A stretch of 64,000 nucleotides of DNA, from assembly GCF_007995065.1 (NCBI RefSeq), contig NZ_VOQR01000002.1:112608-176607 (forward strand), written 5' to 3'. Below, in pieces: positions 35,769 to 44,544 of the stretch. Numbering within the stretch: the stretch's first letter is position 1; every line of letters begins with the position of its first letter. Under the pieces are notes generated by a model, which made no database searches, was not told the DNA's origin, and saw only the letters and a list, made by a program, of their open reading frames with translations. Both the position numbers and the translations under genes were made by a program. Origin of the DNA: Sphingomonas ginsenosidivorax (GTDB taxonomy: Bacteria; Pseudomonadota; Alphaproteobacteria; Sphingomonadales; Sphingomonadaceae).

Positions 35769-37151
35769 ATGAAATTTGGACGCTTCGGATCAAGTAAGGC
35801 ACGCTGCGGCATGATACCCGCGATTGCCATCATGGGCCTAGCCATGCTGTTCGCACCCACCGTCGCGGCCGAACCCGTCGCATTGACCGGTGTCCGCCTA
35901 ATCGACGGCATTGGTGCCAAGCCGATCGAGGACGCAACCGTCGTGATCGACAAGGGGCGGATCGTCTCGGCTGGACCGGCTCCAAAAAGGCTCCCGTACG
36001 GCACGACCGTTCGGGATTATCGCGGGCGCATCGTCATGCCTGGCCTCATCTCCGATCACTCGCACGTCGGCCAGGTGAGAGGCGTGACAAGCGGCACGCC
36101 CAACTATACGCGCGAAAACATCGTGGCGGCGTTGCGGGCGTACGAGGCGAAGGGCGTCACAACCGTCATGGCGCTCGGCTTAAACGGCGCGATCTTTCCG
36201 TCGATCCGCGCCGAGGCGCATGCCGGCAGGCTGCCCGGCGCCGACGTCTTTGGTGTCGATCGTGGTATCGGGGTGCCCGACGGCGCACCGCCGCAGTCGA
36301 TGCTGAAAGTTGGCCCCGATCAGCTCTTCCGTCCTTCGACGCCGGAACAGGCTCGCGAGGCCATCCGTGCGATGAAGGCTCGTGGCGGTGACATGGCGAA
36401 GCTCTGGCTCGACGACTTCGGCGGCTCGGTCCCTGTGAAGATGAAGCCGGAGATCTACAAAGCCGCCATCAACGAGGCGCACACGCAGGGTCTGCGGGTT
36501 GCTGCACACGTCCACGATCTGGAGGACGCGCGTGCCATCGTTCTGGCAGGCGCGGACGTCGTGGCACACGGCGTGCGGGACAAGCCCGTCGACGCTGCCT
36601 TCGTACAGCTGCTGAAGTCGAGCGGCACTTGGTACATCCCCACCTTGGCATTGGACGAGGCAACTTTCATTTATGCCGATCGACCCGCTTGGACCCGAAC
36701 ACCGTTCGTGCGCGACGCCCTATCACCTGAACTCACCGCACGATTCGATGATCCTGCCTGGCGCAGCAAGACGCTCGCCGACCCCAAGACGGCCGCGGCG
36801 CGAAAGTCGCTGGCGATCAACCTTCGGAACCTGAAAACCCTCTACGATGCAGGCGTGAAGATCGGATTTGGGACGGATAGTGGTGCTGCGCCGGAGCGCA
36901 TCCCCGGCGTCGCGGAGCACCGTGAGCTAGTCCTGATGGTCGAGGCTGGCCTAACCCCGCTGCAGGCGATCGGTGTCGCAACTGCGAACGCCGCGGCCCT
37001 ACTGAAGCTCGACGACCGTGGCACGTTGACGACCGGACGTCTCGCGGATCTGGTGGTCCTTTCGAGCGATCCTTCGGAATCCATCGAAGATAGCGTCACC
37101 ATCATCGAAACATGGCATCGCGGCATATCATCCACGAGCGTAGAGCGATGA
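35769..37151 (+). CDS. secreted metal-dependent amidohydrolase
   Basis: A 460-residue amidohydrolase-superfamily enzyme with an N-terminal signal peptide (hydrophobic AIAIMGLAMLFAPTVAA before EPVALTG), so it acts in the periplasm or outside. Metal-site segments: ISDHSHVG, the Lys in MAKLWLDDF, His in RVAAHVHD and VVAHGVRD, Asp in GFGTDSGA. Such secreted relatives are peptidases or lactam/ester hydrolases. It is the third gene of the 34-37 kb operon and ends before a hairpin. It differs from the cytoplasmic amidohydrolase at 12380-13669. Confidence 0.87.
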   Translation: MKFGRFGSSKARCGMIPAIAIMGLAMLFAPTVAAEPVALTGVRLIDGIGAKPIEDATVVIDKGRIVSAGPAPKRLPYGTTVRDYRGRIVMPGLISDHSHVGQVRGVTSGTPNYTRENIVAALRAYEAKGVTTVMALGLNGAIFPSIRAEAHAGRLPGADVFGVDRGIGVPDGAPPQSMLKVGPDQLFRPSTPEQAREAIRAMKARGGDMAKLWLDDFGGSVPVKMKPEIYKAAINEAHTQGLRVAAHVHDLEDARAIVLAGADVVAHGVRDKPVDAAFVQLLKSSGTWYIPTLALDEATFIYADRPAWTRTPFVRDALSPELTARFDDPAWRSKTLADPKTAAARKSLAINLRNLKTLYDAGVKIGFGTDSGAAPERIPGVAEHRELVLMVEAGLTPLQAIGVATANAAALLKLDDRGTLTTGRLADLVVLSSDPSESIEDSVTIIETWHRGISSTSVER

Positions 37152-37155
37152 TGGG

Positions 37156-37183
37156 CGTCCCTAGATGCTGCATTATCTAGGAC
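37156..37183 (+). terminator. hairpin after the amidohydrolase operon
   Basis: CGTCCCTAGAT pairs with ATCTAGGACG (one bulge) around an 7-base loop, 5 bases after the stop, with T-rich sequence farther on. A moderate terminator candidate. Confidence 0.45.
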
Positions 37184-37446
37184 GGCAGGCTTTGATCCTT
37201 CCCTCGTTTTGCAACTTCGTGTCAGGCGACTAGGTATTTAGTCTCGGCATCCGGCGGATAGAATAAACGATGAACCAGTTTGGCTCTGACGGCGAAATCT
37301 ATATCGACTAACTCACTCGACCGCTATCGGACGCCCAACTGTAGATCTTCGCAATGGCGACAGGCAACGCCTTTGCAGCTAACGGTTGATGCTACGGAGC
37401 GGGGATCCAACCTGGCTGCCAGAGTAGGACCTGTGAGGATGCCGCG

Positions 37447-38811
37447 ATGGCCTTGAAATACAAAGTCGCGATCGTGACCGTGTTCGCGTTGTTCGTCGAT
37501 CTGCTCGATCTCACAACCGTAAACCTCGCGAGCCCGACGCTCAGGAGAGAGTTCGGCGCGTCCATTGGCCTCGCTCAGCTGGCGGTCACCGCCTATGTCG
37601 TGACAGTCGCGATCGTGATGCCCGCAAGCGGCTGGGCGGCGGACAGGTTTGGCGCCAAGCGGACGTTTCTGTTCTCACTCGCCGTCTTCACGCTTGGCTC
37701 CGCCCTATGCGGGGCAGCGTGGAGCATGCACGCGCTGATCGCCGCTCGTGCCATGCAGGGCATCGGCGGCGGCCTGTTGGTGCCGGTAGGCATGGCCATC
37801 CTCTTCCGGGCATTTCCGGAACAGGAGCGCGCGACCGCTTCGGCGATCTTTTCGGTACCGGCCGCAGTCGCACCAGCCCTCGGCCCCTTCCTAGGCGGCA
37901 TCCTCATCGACGCCGCCAGCTGGCGCTGGATATTCCTGATCAACGTGCCCATCGGCATTCTCGGGTTCGGTCTCGGTGTCCTCTGGCTCAAGGAGAACCG
38001 CATCGAGCGCGGCGGTCCTTTCGATGCCAGGGGATTTGTCCTCGGTGCGCTCGGGTTCATGGCACTGACGATTGCCCTTTCGTCTGCTCCGGACGGACCG
38101 CTTATGCGACCCGGCATCCTCATCCCGCTGCTGGGAGGAATCCTGATCCTTGCCGCCTTCGTAAGGATTGAACTGAAGACCGATGCACCGATGGTCGATC
38201 TTCGTCTGTTCGAAGGCAGAGACTTTGCGGTTGGCAATGCGACCATGTTTCTGGCGTCAGTAGGGTTCGGTGGGCTGCTGTTCGCGCTTCCGCTCCTGCT
38301 GCAAGGCCCGCACGGCTTTTCCGCTGCACGTGCGGGAACCATCATGGCCACGCATGCGGTCGGCATCATCGTGACCACCGTTGCCGGCCCGAAGCTGATC
38401 GAACGCGTCGGAAGAAGGATCGTGCTGGCTATTGGCCTGCTCGGCTCCGGTGTTTCGACCCTCGCGTTCGCGCTCACCGATCAGGCCACGTCGCAATTGC
38501 TCCTGGGATTGATCCTCCTGGTCGCGGGCGGGTCGTTCGGTCTGACAGTCGTCCCGCTACAGACAGCGCCTTTCCGCGGCATGGATCAGGCTCAGATCGC
38601 GCGGGGAACGTCGATGCTGAGCGTCATCCGACAGCTTGGCGTGGTCATCGGAACCGCTGCCGTCGCTGTGCCGCTGGGACAGATGGCCGGCGCTGCCGGA
38701 TTTGCGACAGCGTTCATCCTGGCAGGGCTGCTGATCCTGATCGCTGTCCCGATCGCCGCGTTGTTGCCAAGCGGTAACCGCGATCAGGCCGAGCCTCGGC
38801 ATACGCACTGA
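37447..38811 (+). CDS. MFS multidrug-type transporter (DHA2-like)
   Basis: A 454-residue inner-membrane protein with 12-14 hydrophobic segments. The MFS motif A (ADRFGAKRTFLFS) and the motif-C-like APALGPFLGGILID are present, and the N-terminal LFVDLLDLTTVNLASPTLRR is typical of EmrB-type DHA2 exporters. Proton-driven efflux of an organic compound is expected. The GAGGA site precedes the ATG. The converging LysR gene ends 10 bases after its stop, so the two form a convergent pair. Confidence 0.9.
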   Translation: MALKYKVAIVTVFALFVDLLDLTTVNLASPTLRREFGASIGLAQLAVTAYVVTVAIVMPASGWAADRFGAKRTFLFSLAVFTLGSALCGAAWSMHALIAARAMQGIGGGLLVPVGMAILFRAFPEQERATASAIFSVPAAVAPALGPFLGGILIDAASWRWIFLINVPIGILGFGLGVLWLKENRIERGGPFDARGFVLGALGFMALTIALSSAPDGPLMRPGILIPLLGGILILAAFVRIELKTDAPMVDLRLFEGRDFAVGNATMFLASVGFGGLLFALPLLLQGPHGFSAARAGTIMATHAVGIIVTTVAGPKLIERVGRRIVLAIGLLGSGVSTLAFALTDQATSQLLLGLILLVAGGSFGLTVVPLQTAPFRGMDQAQIARGTSMLSVIRQLGVVIGTAAVAVPLGQMAGAAGFATAFILAGLLILIAVPIAALLPSGNRDQAEPRHTH

Positions 38812-38821
38812 CGCTCCTGGC

Positions 38822-39715
38822 TTAGGATTTGGTGGGACCAAGACGTGCGGCGAGGAAGTCGAGCAACGCCGCGACGCGGCGGGACGGATGCCGGCCGGCG
38901 GGATGGACCGCGTGAAGGTTTACAGCGCCGGTGCTGAAATCGTCGAGCACGGCTTCAAGCCGGCCAGCGGCAAGATCTTGCGCGATGTCGAGGTCGAATT
39001 TGAGGACGACACCCGCGCTGGCGATCGCCCAAGCGCGTAAGGTCCCGCCGTCGTTGGCGGTTCGGTCTCCGCGGATGCGTACGGCGAACGCACGGCCCTC
39101 CTCCTGGAATTGCCAGCTGCTCTGTGGCGCACCCGGCCGGGCGAGGACGATGCAGTTGTGTTGCGCAAGATCGCGAGGATGCTCCGGTCGACCGTGGCGT
39201 CGCCAATAGGCCGGTGATGCGCAGACCCGGCGCGTGCCGCGCATCAGCAGGCGCGCCGTCAGCCCGGAGTCGGGGAGTTGCCCCATCCGCAACGCCAGAT
39301 CGTAGCTGTCCTCGACCATGTCGACCACCGCATCGCTCAGCGTCAGCGAGATCTGCACGCCCGGGTTCGCCTCCATGAACTCATGAAGGAGCGGTGCGAG
39401 CGTGCTGCGTCCGAAATCATTGGTCGCGGTTACACGGATTTCGCCACGGAGCGGCCCGCGATCGGACACCTCGTCCATCGCTTCATCGAGATCGGCGAGG
39501 ATGCGCCGACAGTTAGCGAGAAACCGCTCGCCCTCCGGGGTAAGCGAAAGCCGCCGCGTGGTGCGCGTTACCAGGCGTGCGCCAACCCGCTCCTCCAACC
39601 GCTGCAATGCGGACGTCACTGTTGAGGGCGAGAGTCCCTGCGCGCGTGCGACCGCCGACAAGCTGCCGAGATCGGCGACGGCGACATAGAGACGAAGCAG
39701 GTTGAACTGATCCAT
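38822..39715 (-). CDS. LysR-family transcriptional regulator
   Basis: A 297-residue LysR regulator with the N-terminal helix-turn-helix (LYVAVADLGSLSAVARAQGL, SPSTVTSALQRLEERVGARL) and a periplasmic-binding-like effector domain. ATG 39715 begins the family sequence. It is divergent from the SDR at 39815 with only 99 bases between them, the standard layout for a LysR controlling the operon that starts with the SDR and continues through 47 kb. Confidence 0.92.
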   Translation of the reverse strand: MDQFNLLRLYVAVADLGSLSAVARAQGLSPSTVTSALQRLEERVGARLVTRTTRRLSLTPEGERFLANCRRILADLDEAMDEVSDRGPLRGEIRVTATNDFGRSTLAPLLHEFMEANPGVQISLTLSDAVVDMVEDSYDLALRMGQLPDSGLTARLLMRGTRRVCASPAYWRRHGRPEHPRDLAQHNCIVLARPGAPQSSWQFQEEGRAFAVRIRGDRTANDGGTLRAWAIASAGVVLKFDLDIAQDLAAGRLEAVLDDFSTGAVNLHAVHPAGRHPSRRVAALLDFLAARLGPTKS

Positions 39716-39814
39716 TGTTCGCTCTGACCGAAAGGTGCCTGATTGCCTTCGCGGATTATTCAATGCCGCGCAATGCCTATCTCTGTTTCATCAAGATGGA
39801 ATGGAGCAAGCAAC

Positions 39815-40579
39815 ATGACGAATACCACTTCGCAGGCGACCCGCGGCGGTGACGGGCTGGGTGCCCTGATCGGTGCCAAGATCTTCATCGTCGGGGCCGG
39901 CTCGGGCGTCGGGCGTGCGATCGCGAGCATGGCAGCGGCACGCGGCGCCAAGGTGGCGCTGGCCGGGCGCAGCCGCGACAAGCTGGATGCCACCGCGGCG
40001 ACGCTGAGCGGTGCGGTGCTGGGGACCTATGCGCTCGACGTCACTGATCGCGCACAGGTCGAGGCGGCGCTTGCGGAGCATGGTCCCTACGATCACATCG
40101 TGACCACCGCAGCTGACCTCACCTTCGGGCCGTTCACCGGCCTCACCGACGCTCAGATCGAGGGCATGCTCGCCTCCAAGTTCTGGGGACCGATCAATCT
40201 CGGCCGGGCTGCCGACAAGCATCTCGCCCCGCAGGGTAGCTTGCTGTTCTTCTCGGGGCTCGCAGCCTACCGCCAGGGCCCCGGTTCCTCGATCGTCGGT
40301 GTGGTCAACATCGCGCTGGAGAGCCTTGCGGCGGCACTCGCCATCGAGCTCAAGCCCAAGCGCGTCAACGTCATCTCGCCCGGTGTCGTGGATGCGGGTT
40401 CTTGGTCGAGCATGGGCGAGGACGAACGCACCGCTTTCTTCGCCGACGTCGCCGGCGGGCTTCCTGTCGGGCGGGTCGGTGAGGTCGAGGACGAGGCGCA
40501 TGCCGCGCTCGCGGTGATGGAGAACGGGTTCATCAACGGGACCGTCGTGAACGTCGACGGCGGCGGCCGGGTCGCCTGA
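39815..40579 (+). CDS. SDR-family protein without the usual YxxxK motif
   Basis: A 254-residue SDR with an N-terminal nucleotide-binding VGAGSGVGRAIA and C-terminal VNVDGGGRVA. At the position where classical SDRs have Y-x-x-x-K, the sequence is IVGVVNIALESL with no Tyr/Lys pair, although a Ser (FFSGLAAYR) is present. It may use a different mechanism or bind rather than convert substrate. A good ribosome site (GGAG) stands before ATG 39815. First gene of the LysR-linked run. Confidence 0.82.
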   Translation: MTNTTSQATRGGDGLGALIGAKIFIVGAGSGVGRAIASMAAARGAKVALAGRSRDKLDATAATLSGAVLGTYALDVTDRAQVEAALAEHGPYDHIVTTAADLTFGPFTGLTDAQIEGMLASKFWGPINLGRAADKHLAPQGSLLFFSGLAAYRQGPGSSIVGVVNIALESLAAALAIELKPKRVNVISPGVVDAGSWSSMGEDERTAFFADVAGGLPVGRVGEVEDEAHAALAVMENGFINGTVVNVDGGGRVA

Positions 40580-40629
40580 TCGATCGTTCCTAGCGACAGG
40601 CTGAACATCACAATTTCAGGAGAAACATC

Positions 40630-41670
40630 ATGGCAGACAAGCATATCCTGGTAGCGGGCGGCGCGGGAGTCGTCGGCCGGACCGCGATCGACGCGTTCGA
40701 AGAGGCGGGCTGGCCCGTCACCACGCTCAATCGCGACGACACCGCGTTGGGCAAGGGGCAGCACATCCCGGCGGACCTGCTCGATCCGAACAGCCTCGAT
40801 GCGTCGAGCGACACGCTGAAGACCGTCACGCATCTGTTCTACGCGGCGCTTAAGCCAAACGCCGACCCCGGCGTGGAGGCGGACGAGAATGCCGCGATGC
40901 TGGAGAACCTCGTCGCGGCATTGCGCCGTGCTGGCGCTCCGCTCGAGCGGGTGACCTTCATCCAGGGCGGCAAGGTCTATGGCGCGCAGCTTGGCGTCTA
41001 CAGGACGCCGGCACGCGAGGACGATAGTCGCCACTTCCCACCGAACCTCTACTTCCGGCATGAGGATTTTGCCCGTTCGCTGGAGAAGGACGGCATCCGC
41101 TGGACGGCGTTGCGCCCGGACATCGTGATCGGCCATTCGCTCGGGTCGGCGATGAACCTCGGTAACCTCATTGGCGTCTACGGTTCGCTCTGCCGTGCCA
41201 CGGGCACGTCGTTCCAGTTCCCCGGCACCGAAAAAGCCTACCGGGATGTGCTGGTGAACGTCACCGGCACGGACGTGCTGCGCCGCGCGGCGCTCTGGTC
41301 GGTCGAGACGGAGGCGGACGGCGCCTTCAACATCACCAACGGCGACGTCTTTCGCTGGTCGCACGTCTGGCCCAAGCTCGCGGCTTGGTTCGGGCTGGAG
41401 GTGGGTGAACCACAACCGATTTCGCTGGTGCAGCGGCTCCACGCGATGCGGCCGGTGTGGCGCGATCTCGCCAAGGCGAACGATCTGGCGGAAGCGGACA
41501 TCGATCGCCTCGCACCGGGCGCCTTTGGCGACTTCATCTTCAACGTCGAGGCGGACGCGATCTTTGACGTCACTAAGGCACGACGCGCGGGCTTCGCGAT
41601 GGATGAACGGTCGGATGATGTGCTGCTCGCGCATCTGGACGACATGCGCCAGCGCAAGCTGATCCCCTGA
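40630..41670 (+). CDS. PRISE-like NAD(P)-dependent SDR (progesterone 5-beta-reductase/iridoid synthase-like)
   Basis: A 346-residue extended-SDR protein. The Rossmann motif VAGGAGVVGRTAID is N-terminal and the ADLLDPNSL and VTFIQGGKVYG segments match the PRISE subgroup, whose enzymes reduce the activated C=C of enones or similar compounds with NADPH. PRISE members show modified catalytic residues compared with classical SDRs. AGGAG precedes the start and the gene is 50 bases after the SDR, so they share an operon. Substrate unknown. Confidence 0.78.
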   Translation: MADKHILVAGGAGVVGRTAIDAFEEAGWPVTTLNRDDTALGKGQHIPADLLDPNSLDASSDTLKTVTHLFYAALKPNADPGVEADENAAMLENLVAALRRAGAPLERVTFIQGGKVYGAQLGVYRTPAREDDSRHFPPNLYFRHEDFARSLEKDGIRWTALRPDIVIGHSLGSAMNLGNLIGVYGSLCRATGTSFQFPGTEKAYRDVLVNVTGTDVLRRAALWSVETEADGAFNITNGDVFRWSHVWPKLAAWFGLEVGEPQPISLVQRLHAMRPVWRDLAKANDLAEADIDRLAPGAFGDFIFNVEADAIFDVTKARRAGFAMDERSDDVLLAHLDDMRQRKLIP

Positions 41671-41744
41671 AGACACGACCGTGGCGGGGTCGCGACTTTA
41701 CCCCAAACGATCGTGGCAAATTCCATTCTAGAGAGGAAATCACT

Positions 41745-42206
41745 ATGACTGATATTCTTGGCCTGCATCATTACGCGATCCGCGCCGTGGACTGGGACGC
41801 CACGGTCAAGTTCTACGTCGAGGGACTTGGCTTCGAGATGGTCTATCCCTGGACCTTCGAGCCATTGATCAAGAAGTCGGCGTTTTTGCGGGCACCGGGC
41901 GGCGGTTTCATCGAGGTCTTCGGATCTGACGACGATGCGGCCGGCGCACCCGAGAACAGTGTCAAGACGGCGCCGTTCGACGGAAAGGTGGAGCCCGGCA
42001 TCGTCCATGTCGCGCTCAAGGCAGCCAGCCCGGAGAGCGTCGATCGCGTCGTCGCGCGCGCTGTCGCCGCAGGTGCTACGGTGCATACCGAGCCGCAGGG
42101 TCGCGAACTGGTAGGTGAGCCGAACCTCCCCTTCCGCATCGCCATGATCATGGGCCTCGACGGCGAAGTCATCGAGATCTGCCACAACGGCCAGATCGAC
42201 GTGTAG
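41745..42206 (+). CDS. VOC-superfamily protein
   Basis: A 153-residue vicinal-oxygen-chelate protein with the usual ligand-bearing motifs: HHYAIRAVDWDATVKFY at the start, IVHVALKAASPESV in the middle and EVIEICHNG at the end. Such proteins act as isomerases, dioxygenases or glyoxalases on small substrates. It lies in the middle of the LysR-linked operon, so it likely handles an intermediate of that pathway. GAGAGGAAA precedes the ATG. Confidence 0.82.
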   Translation: MTDILGLHHYAIRAVDWDATVKFYVEGLGFEMVYPWTFEPLIKKSAFLRAPGGGFIEVFGSDDDAAGAPENSVKTAPFDGKVEPGIVHVALKAASPESVDRVVARAVAAGATVHTEPQGRELVGEPNLPFRIAMIMGLDGEVIEICHNGQIDV

Positions 42207-42310
42207 ACCCGGTAGGACCGGCCATTCCAGACTGAAGTGCAGGCTTCGGTGCCGACGGGTGTCCGGTCCGCCGATCCGGGTGAAACGAGACTTTCAAAGG
42301 ATTACGGCAC

Positions 42311-43207
42311 ATGTCCGACAACGCATTCTGGCCCGACGGGGCACGCCTCGCCATTTCCCTCAGCTTGATGTTCGAAGGTGGTGGCCAGCCGATTTCGGGT
42401 GCGGATGGCCCGATCCCTGAGCCGATCAAGGATGGCCTGCCCGATCTGCCGACGAACGCCTTCTTCGCCTATGGCGTCCATGAAGGTATCCCTCGCATCC
42501 TTGATCTAATGGACAAGCACGACATCAAGCTGTCGTCCTTCGTAATTGGACAGGCGATCGAAAAGGAACCCGAGCTAGCGCTGGAAATCGCCACGCGGGG
42601 CCACGAGATCGCTGCGCACGGGCGCACGTGGCAGAACAGCTACGCGATGCAACCTGACGAGGAGCGGCGCTTCATCGCAGATTGCGTGGCGTCGATCGAA
42701 AGGATTACCGGGGTGAAGCCGGTTGGCTGGAACGCCTATTGGCTGCGAAACTCCCCCAGTACGCTCGACATCCTGCAGGAGCTTGGGTTCCAATATCATA
42801 TCGACGAACCCAGCCGGGACGAGCCATTCATCGTGCCCCTGTCGGGCGGCGACTTCGTGACAGTGCCCTATACCTTCCACATGAATGATATCTCGTCGTT
42901 CCCGTTCGAGGGCTATGATCCGATCGCCTACGAGCAGGCGCTCAAGGACGAATTCGATCAGCTCTATGAAGAAGGCGCGCATCGGCGCCGCATGATGGTC
43001 ATATCGCTGCACGACCGTATCTCGGGACATGCCAATCGCGTCCGGCTTCTCGATCGGTTTCTCACTTATGCCAAATCGAAGCCCGGCGTGTGGTTCGCGC
43101 GCAAGGACGAGATCGCCAGCTATGCCTTGCAGACCAAGGGTTCGCCGACACCGATCGTCAGTCGCGGGTCGCCGACCGAGACGGGGCTGCCCGGACCCGC
43201 TGCGTAG
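42311..43207 (+). CDS. polysaccharide deacetylase/PuuE-allantoinase-like hydrolase
   Basis: A 298-residue NodB-fold hydrolase closer to the PuuE (allantoinase) branch than to chitin deacetylases: the first strand reads SLSLMFEGGGQ (E instead of the classical D-D), with the metal-binding His pair in RGHEIAAHGRTWQ and ISLHDRISG later. The family hydrolyses C-N amide bonds of small cyclic ureides or deacetylates sugars. AAAGGA precedes the ATG. It is followed by two hairpins before the GFOR-like gene. Confidence 0.8.
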   Translation: MSDNAFWPDGARLAISLSLMFEGGGQPISGADGPIPEPIKDGLPDLPTNAFFAYGVHEGIPRILDLMDKHDIKLSSFVIGQAIEKEPELALEIATRGHEIAAHGRTWQNSYAMQPDEERRFIADCVASIERITGVKPVGWNAYWLRNSPSTLDILQELGFQYHIDEPSRDEPFIVPLSGGDFVTVPYTFHMNDISSFPFEGYDPIAYEQALKDEFDQLYEEGAHRRRMMVISLHDRISGHANRVRLLDRFLTYAKSKPGVWFARKDEIASYALQTKGSPTPIVSRGSPTETGLPGPAA

Positions 43208-43225
43208 CGGACTGGAAGTTCAGAG

Positions 43226-43255
43226 GCGTTCTTCCGTCCTCCACTAGAAGAACGC
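43226..43255 (+). terminator. hairpin after the PuuE-like gene
   Basis: An 8-bp perfect stem GCGTTCTT / AAGAACGC with a 14-base loop starts 19 bases after the stop. No T tract. Confidence 0.45.
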
Positions 43256-43264
43256 TTACGTGCG

Positions 43265-43315
43265 GATGATGTGTTGTGGGTCGGGCGGACAGGCCTCTGC
43301 CCATAGCACATCATC
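43265..43315 (+). promoter_or_regulatory. long imperfect stem-loop in the leader of the GFOR-like gene
   Basis: GATGATGTG at 43265-43273 pairs perfectly with CACATCATC at 43307-43315, and pairing continues inward with G-T wobbles for about 10 more pairs. The structure lies 65 bases before ATG 43380. It could be a terminator, an attenuator or a protein-binding leader; which one cannot be told from the sequence. Confidence 0.45.
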
Positions 43316-43379
43316 GTGGTGGGACCCATCCGCCCCCGGTTGGGCGTTTAGGCCAGACTTTTCCGATCAGGAGTTTGAA

Positions 43380-44513
43380 ATGAGCATCGCTTCGGCACTC
43401 GGCCTCGGCGGCCGCAAGGTCCGTTACGCCATCGTCGGTCTCGGCGACATCGCGCAGGAGGCGTTGATGCCGGGCGTGTCGCACACCGGCAACTCGACGA
43501 TCACCGCCCTGGTGTCCGGCGACCCGGAGAAGCTGACGAAGGTGGGCAAGCGCTACGGCGTCAAGAACCTCTACAGCTACGAGCAATTCCCCGCGCTGCT
43601 CGCGTCGGGGGAGATCGATGCGATCTACCTCGCCACGCCCAACTGGCGGCATGCCGAATTCGCGGTGCCGGCGCTCGAGGCTGGCATCCACGTCCTCAGC
43701 GAAAAGCCGCTTGATGTTTCGTCGGCCAAGGCGCGCGGGATCATGGCCGCGGCGGCGAAGGGCAAGGCGCAGCTGATGACCGCCTATCGCCTGCACTTCG
43801 AACCCGCGACGCTGGATGCGATCCGGCGGATAAGGGCCGGCGAACTCGGCGACCTGATCGCGTTCACCGCCTGTTTCACGCAGATGGTCGATCCGGCCAA
43901 TCATCGCGCGACGAGCGGGATCGAGGCTGGGCCGCTGTTCGACATGGCGCCCTATCCGATCAATGCGATCCGCTATCTGTTTGGCGCAGAGCCGCTCGAA
44001 GTCGTCTCGGCAGTGGCGACGCGCCACCCGGAATCAGGCTTCGGCGATCTGGACGACACCTTTGCGGTGACGTTACGCATGCCGGGCAACCGCCTCGCGC
44101 AGTTTACCGTCAGCTATTACGCCAACAACGTCGACATCCTGACCATTGCGGGCACGAAGGGTTCGATCCAGATGGATCCCGCGTTCGGCTTCGGCCAGGG
44201 TCTCGCTCACCGTCGTCGCATCGGCGACAAGGACAGCCAGGAGACATTCAAGGCTACCGACCAATTCGGAGGCGAGTTGCAGTATTTCTCCGAATGCATT
44301 CTGGAGGATCGCAGCCCCGAGCCGGACGGCGAGGAGGGACTGGCCGATCTGCTGGTCGTCGAGGCGATCGTCGAAGCGCTGAAAACGCAGCTGCCGGTCA
44401 AGGTCGCGCACATTGGACGAACCCGGCGGATTGATCCCGACGTTCAGGAACGCACCCTGCGCGCGGTTTCGGCACCCGATCCGGTCAATGCGGCATCGCC
44501 GACAGGCGACTGA
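43380..44513 (+). CDS. Gfo/Idh/MocA-family oxidoreductase (glucose-fructose oxidoreductase-like)
   Basis: A 377-residue NAD(P)-dependent sugar oxidoreductase. The Rossmann segment YAIVGLGDIAQEALMPG, the catalytic EKPLD and downstream R-L-H-F-E-P (AYRLHFEP) match the GFOR branch. Zymomonas GFOR is the best known relative; that enzyme is exported, whereas no signal peptide is visible here. CAGGAG precedes the ATG. The SDR at 44545 and the GH15 gene follow with short gaps, forming a sugar-related subcluster. Confidence 0.88.
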   Translation: MSIASALGLGGRKVRYAIVGLGDIAQEALMPGVSHTGNSTITALVSGDPEKLTKVGKRYGVKNLYSYEQFPALLASGEIDAIYLATPNWRHAEFAVPALEAGIHVLSEKPLDVSSAKARGIMAAAAKGKAQLMTAYRLHFEPATLDAIRRIRAGELGDLIAFTACFTQMVDPANHRATSGIEAGPLFDMAPYPINAIRYLFGAEPLEVVSAVATRHPESGFGDLDDTFAVTLRMPGNRLAQFTVSYYANNVDILTIAGTKGSIQMDPAFGFGQGLAHRRRIGDKDSQETFKATDQFGGELQYFSECILEDRSPEPDGEEGLADLLVVEAIVEALKTQLPVKVAHIGRTRRIDPDVQERTLRAVSAPDPVNAASPTGD

Positions 44514-44544
44514 TCTCAACTCCTGCCCCCGAAAGGATCGATCC

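Noticed and set aside
40267..41676. Minus-strand frame of 469 codons
   Set aside because: Antisense to the SDR and PRISE genes, which carry clear Rossmann motifs.
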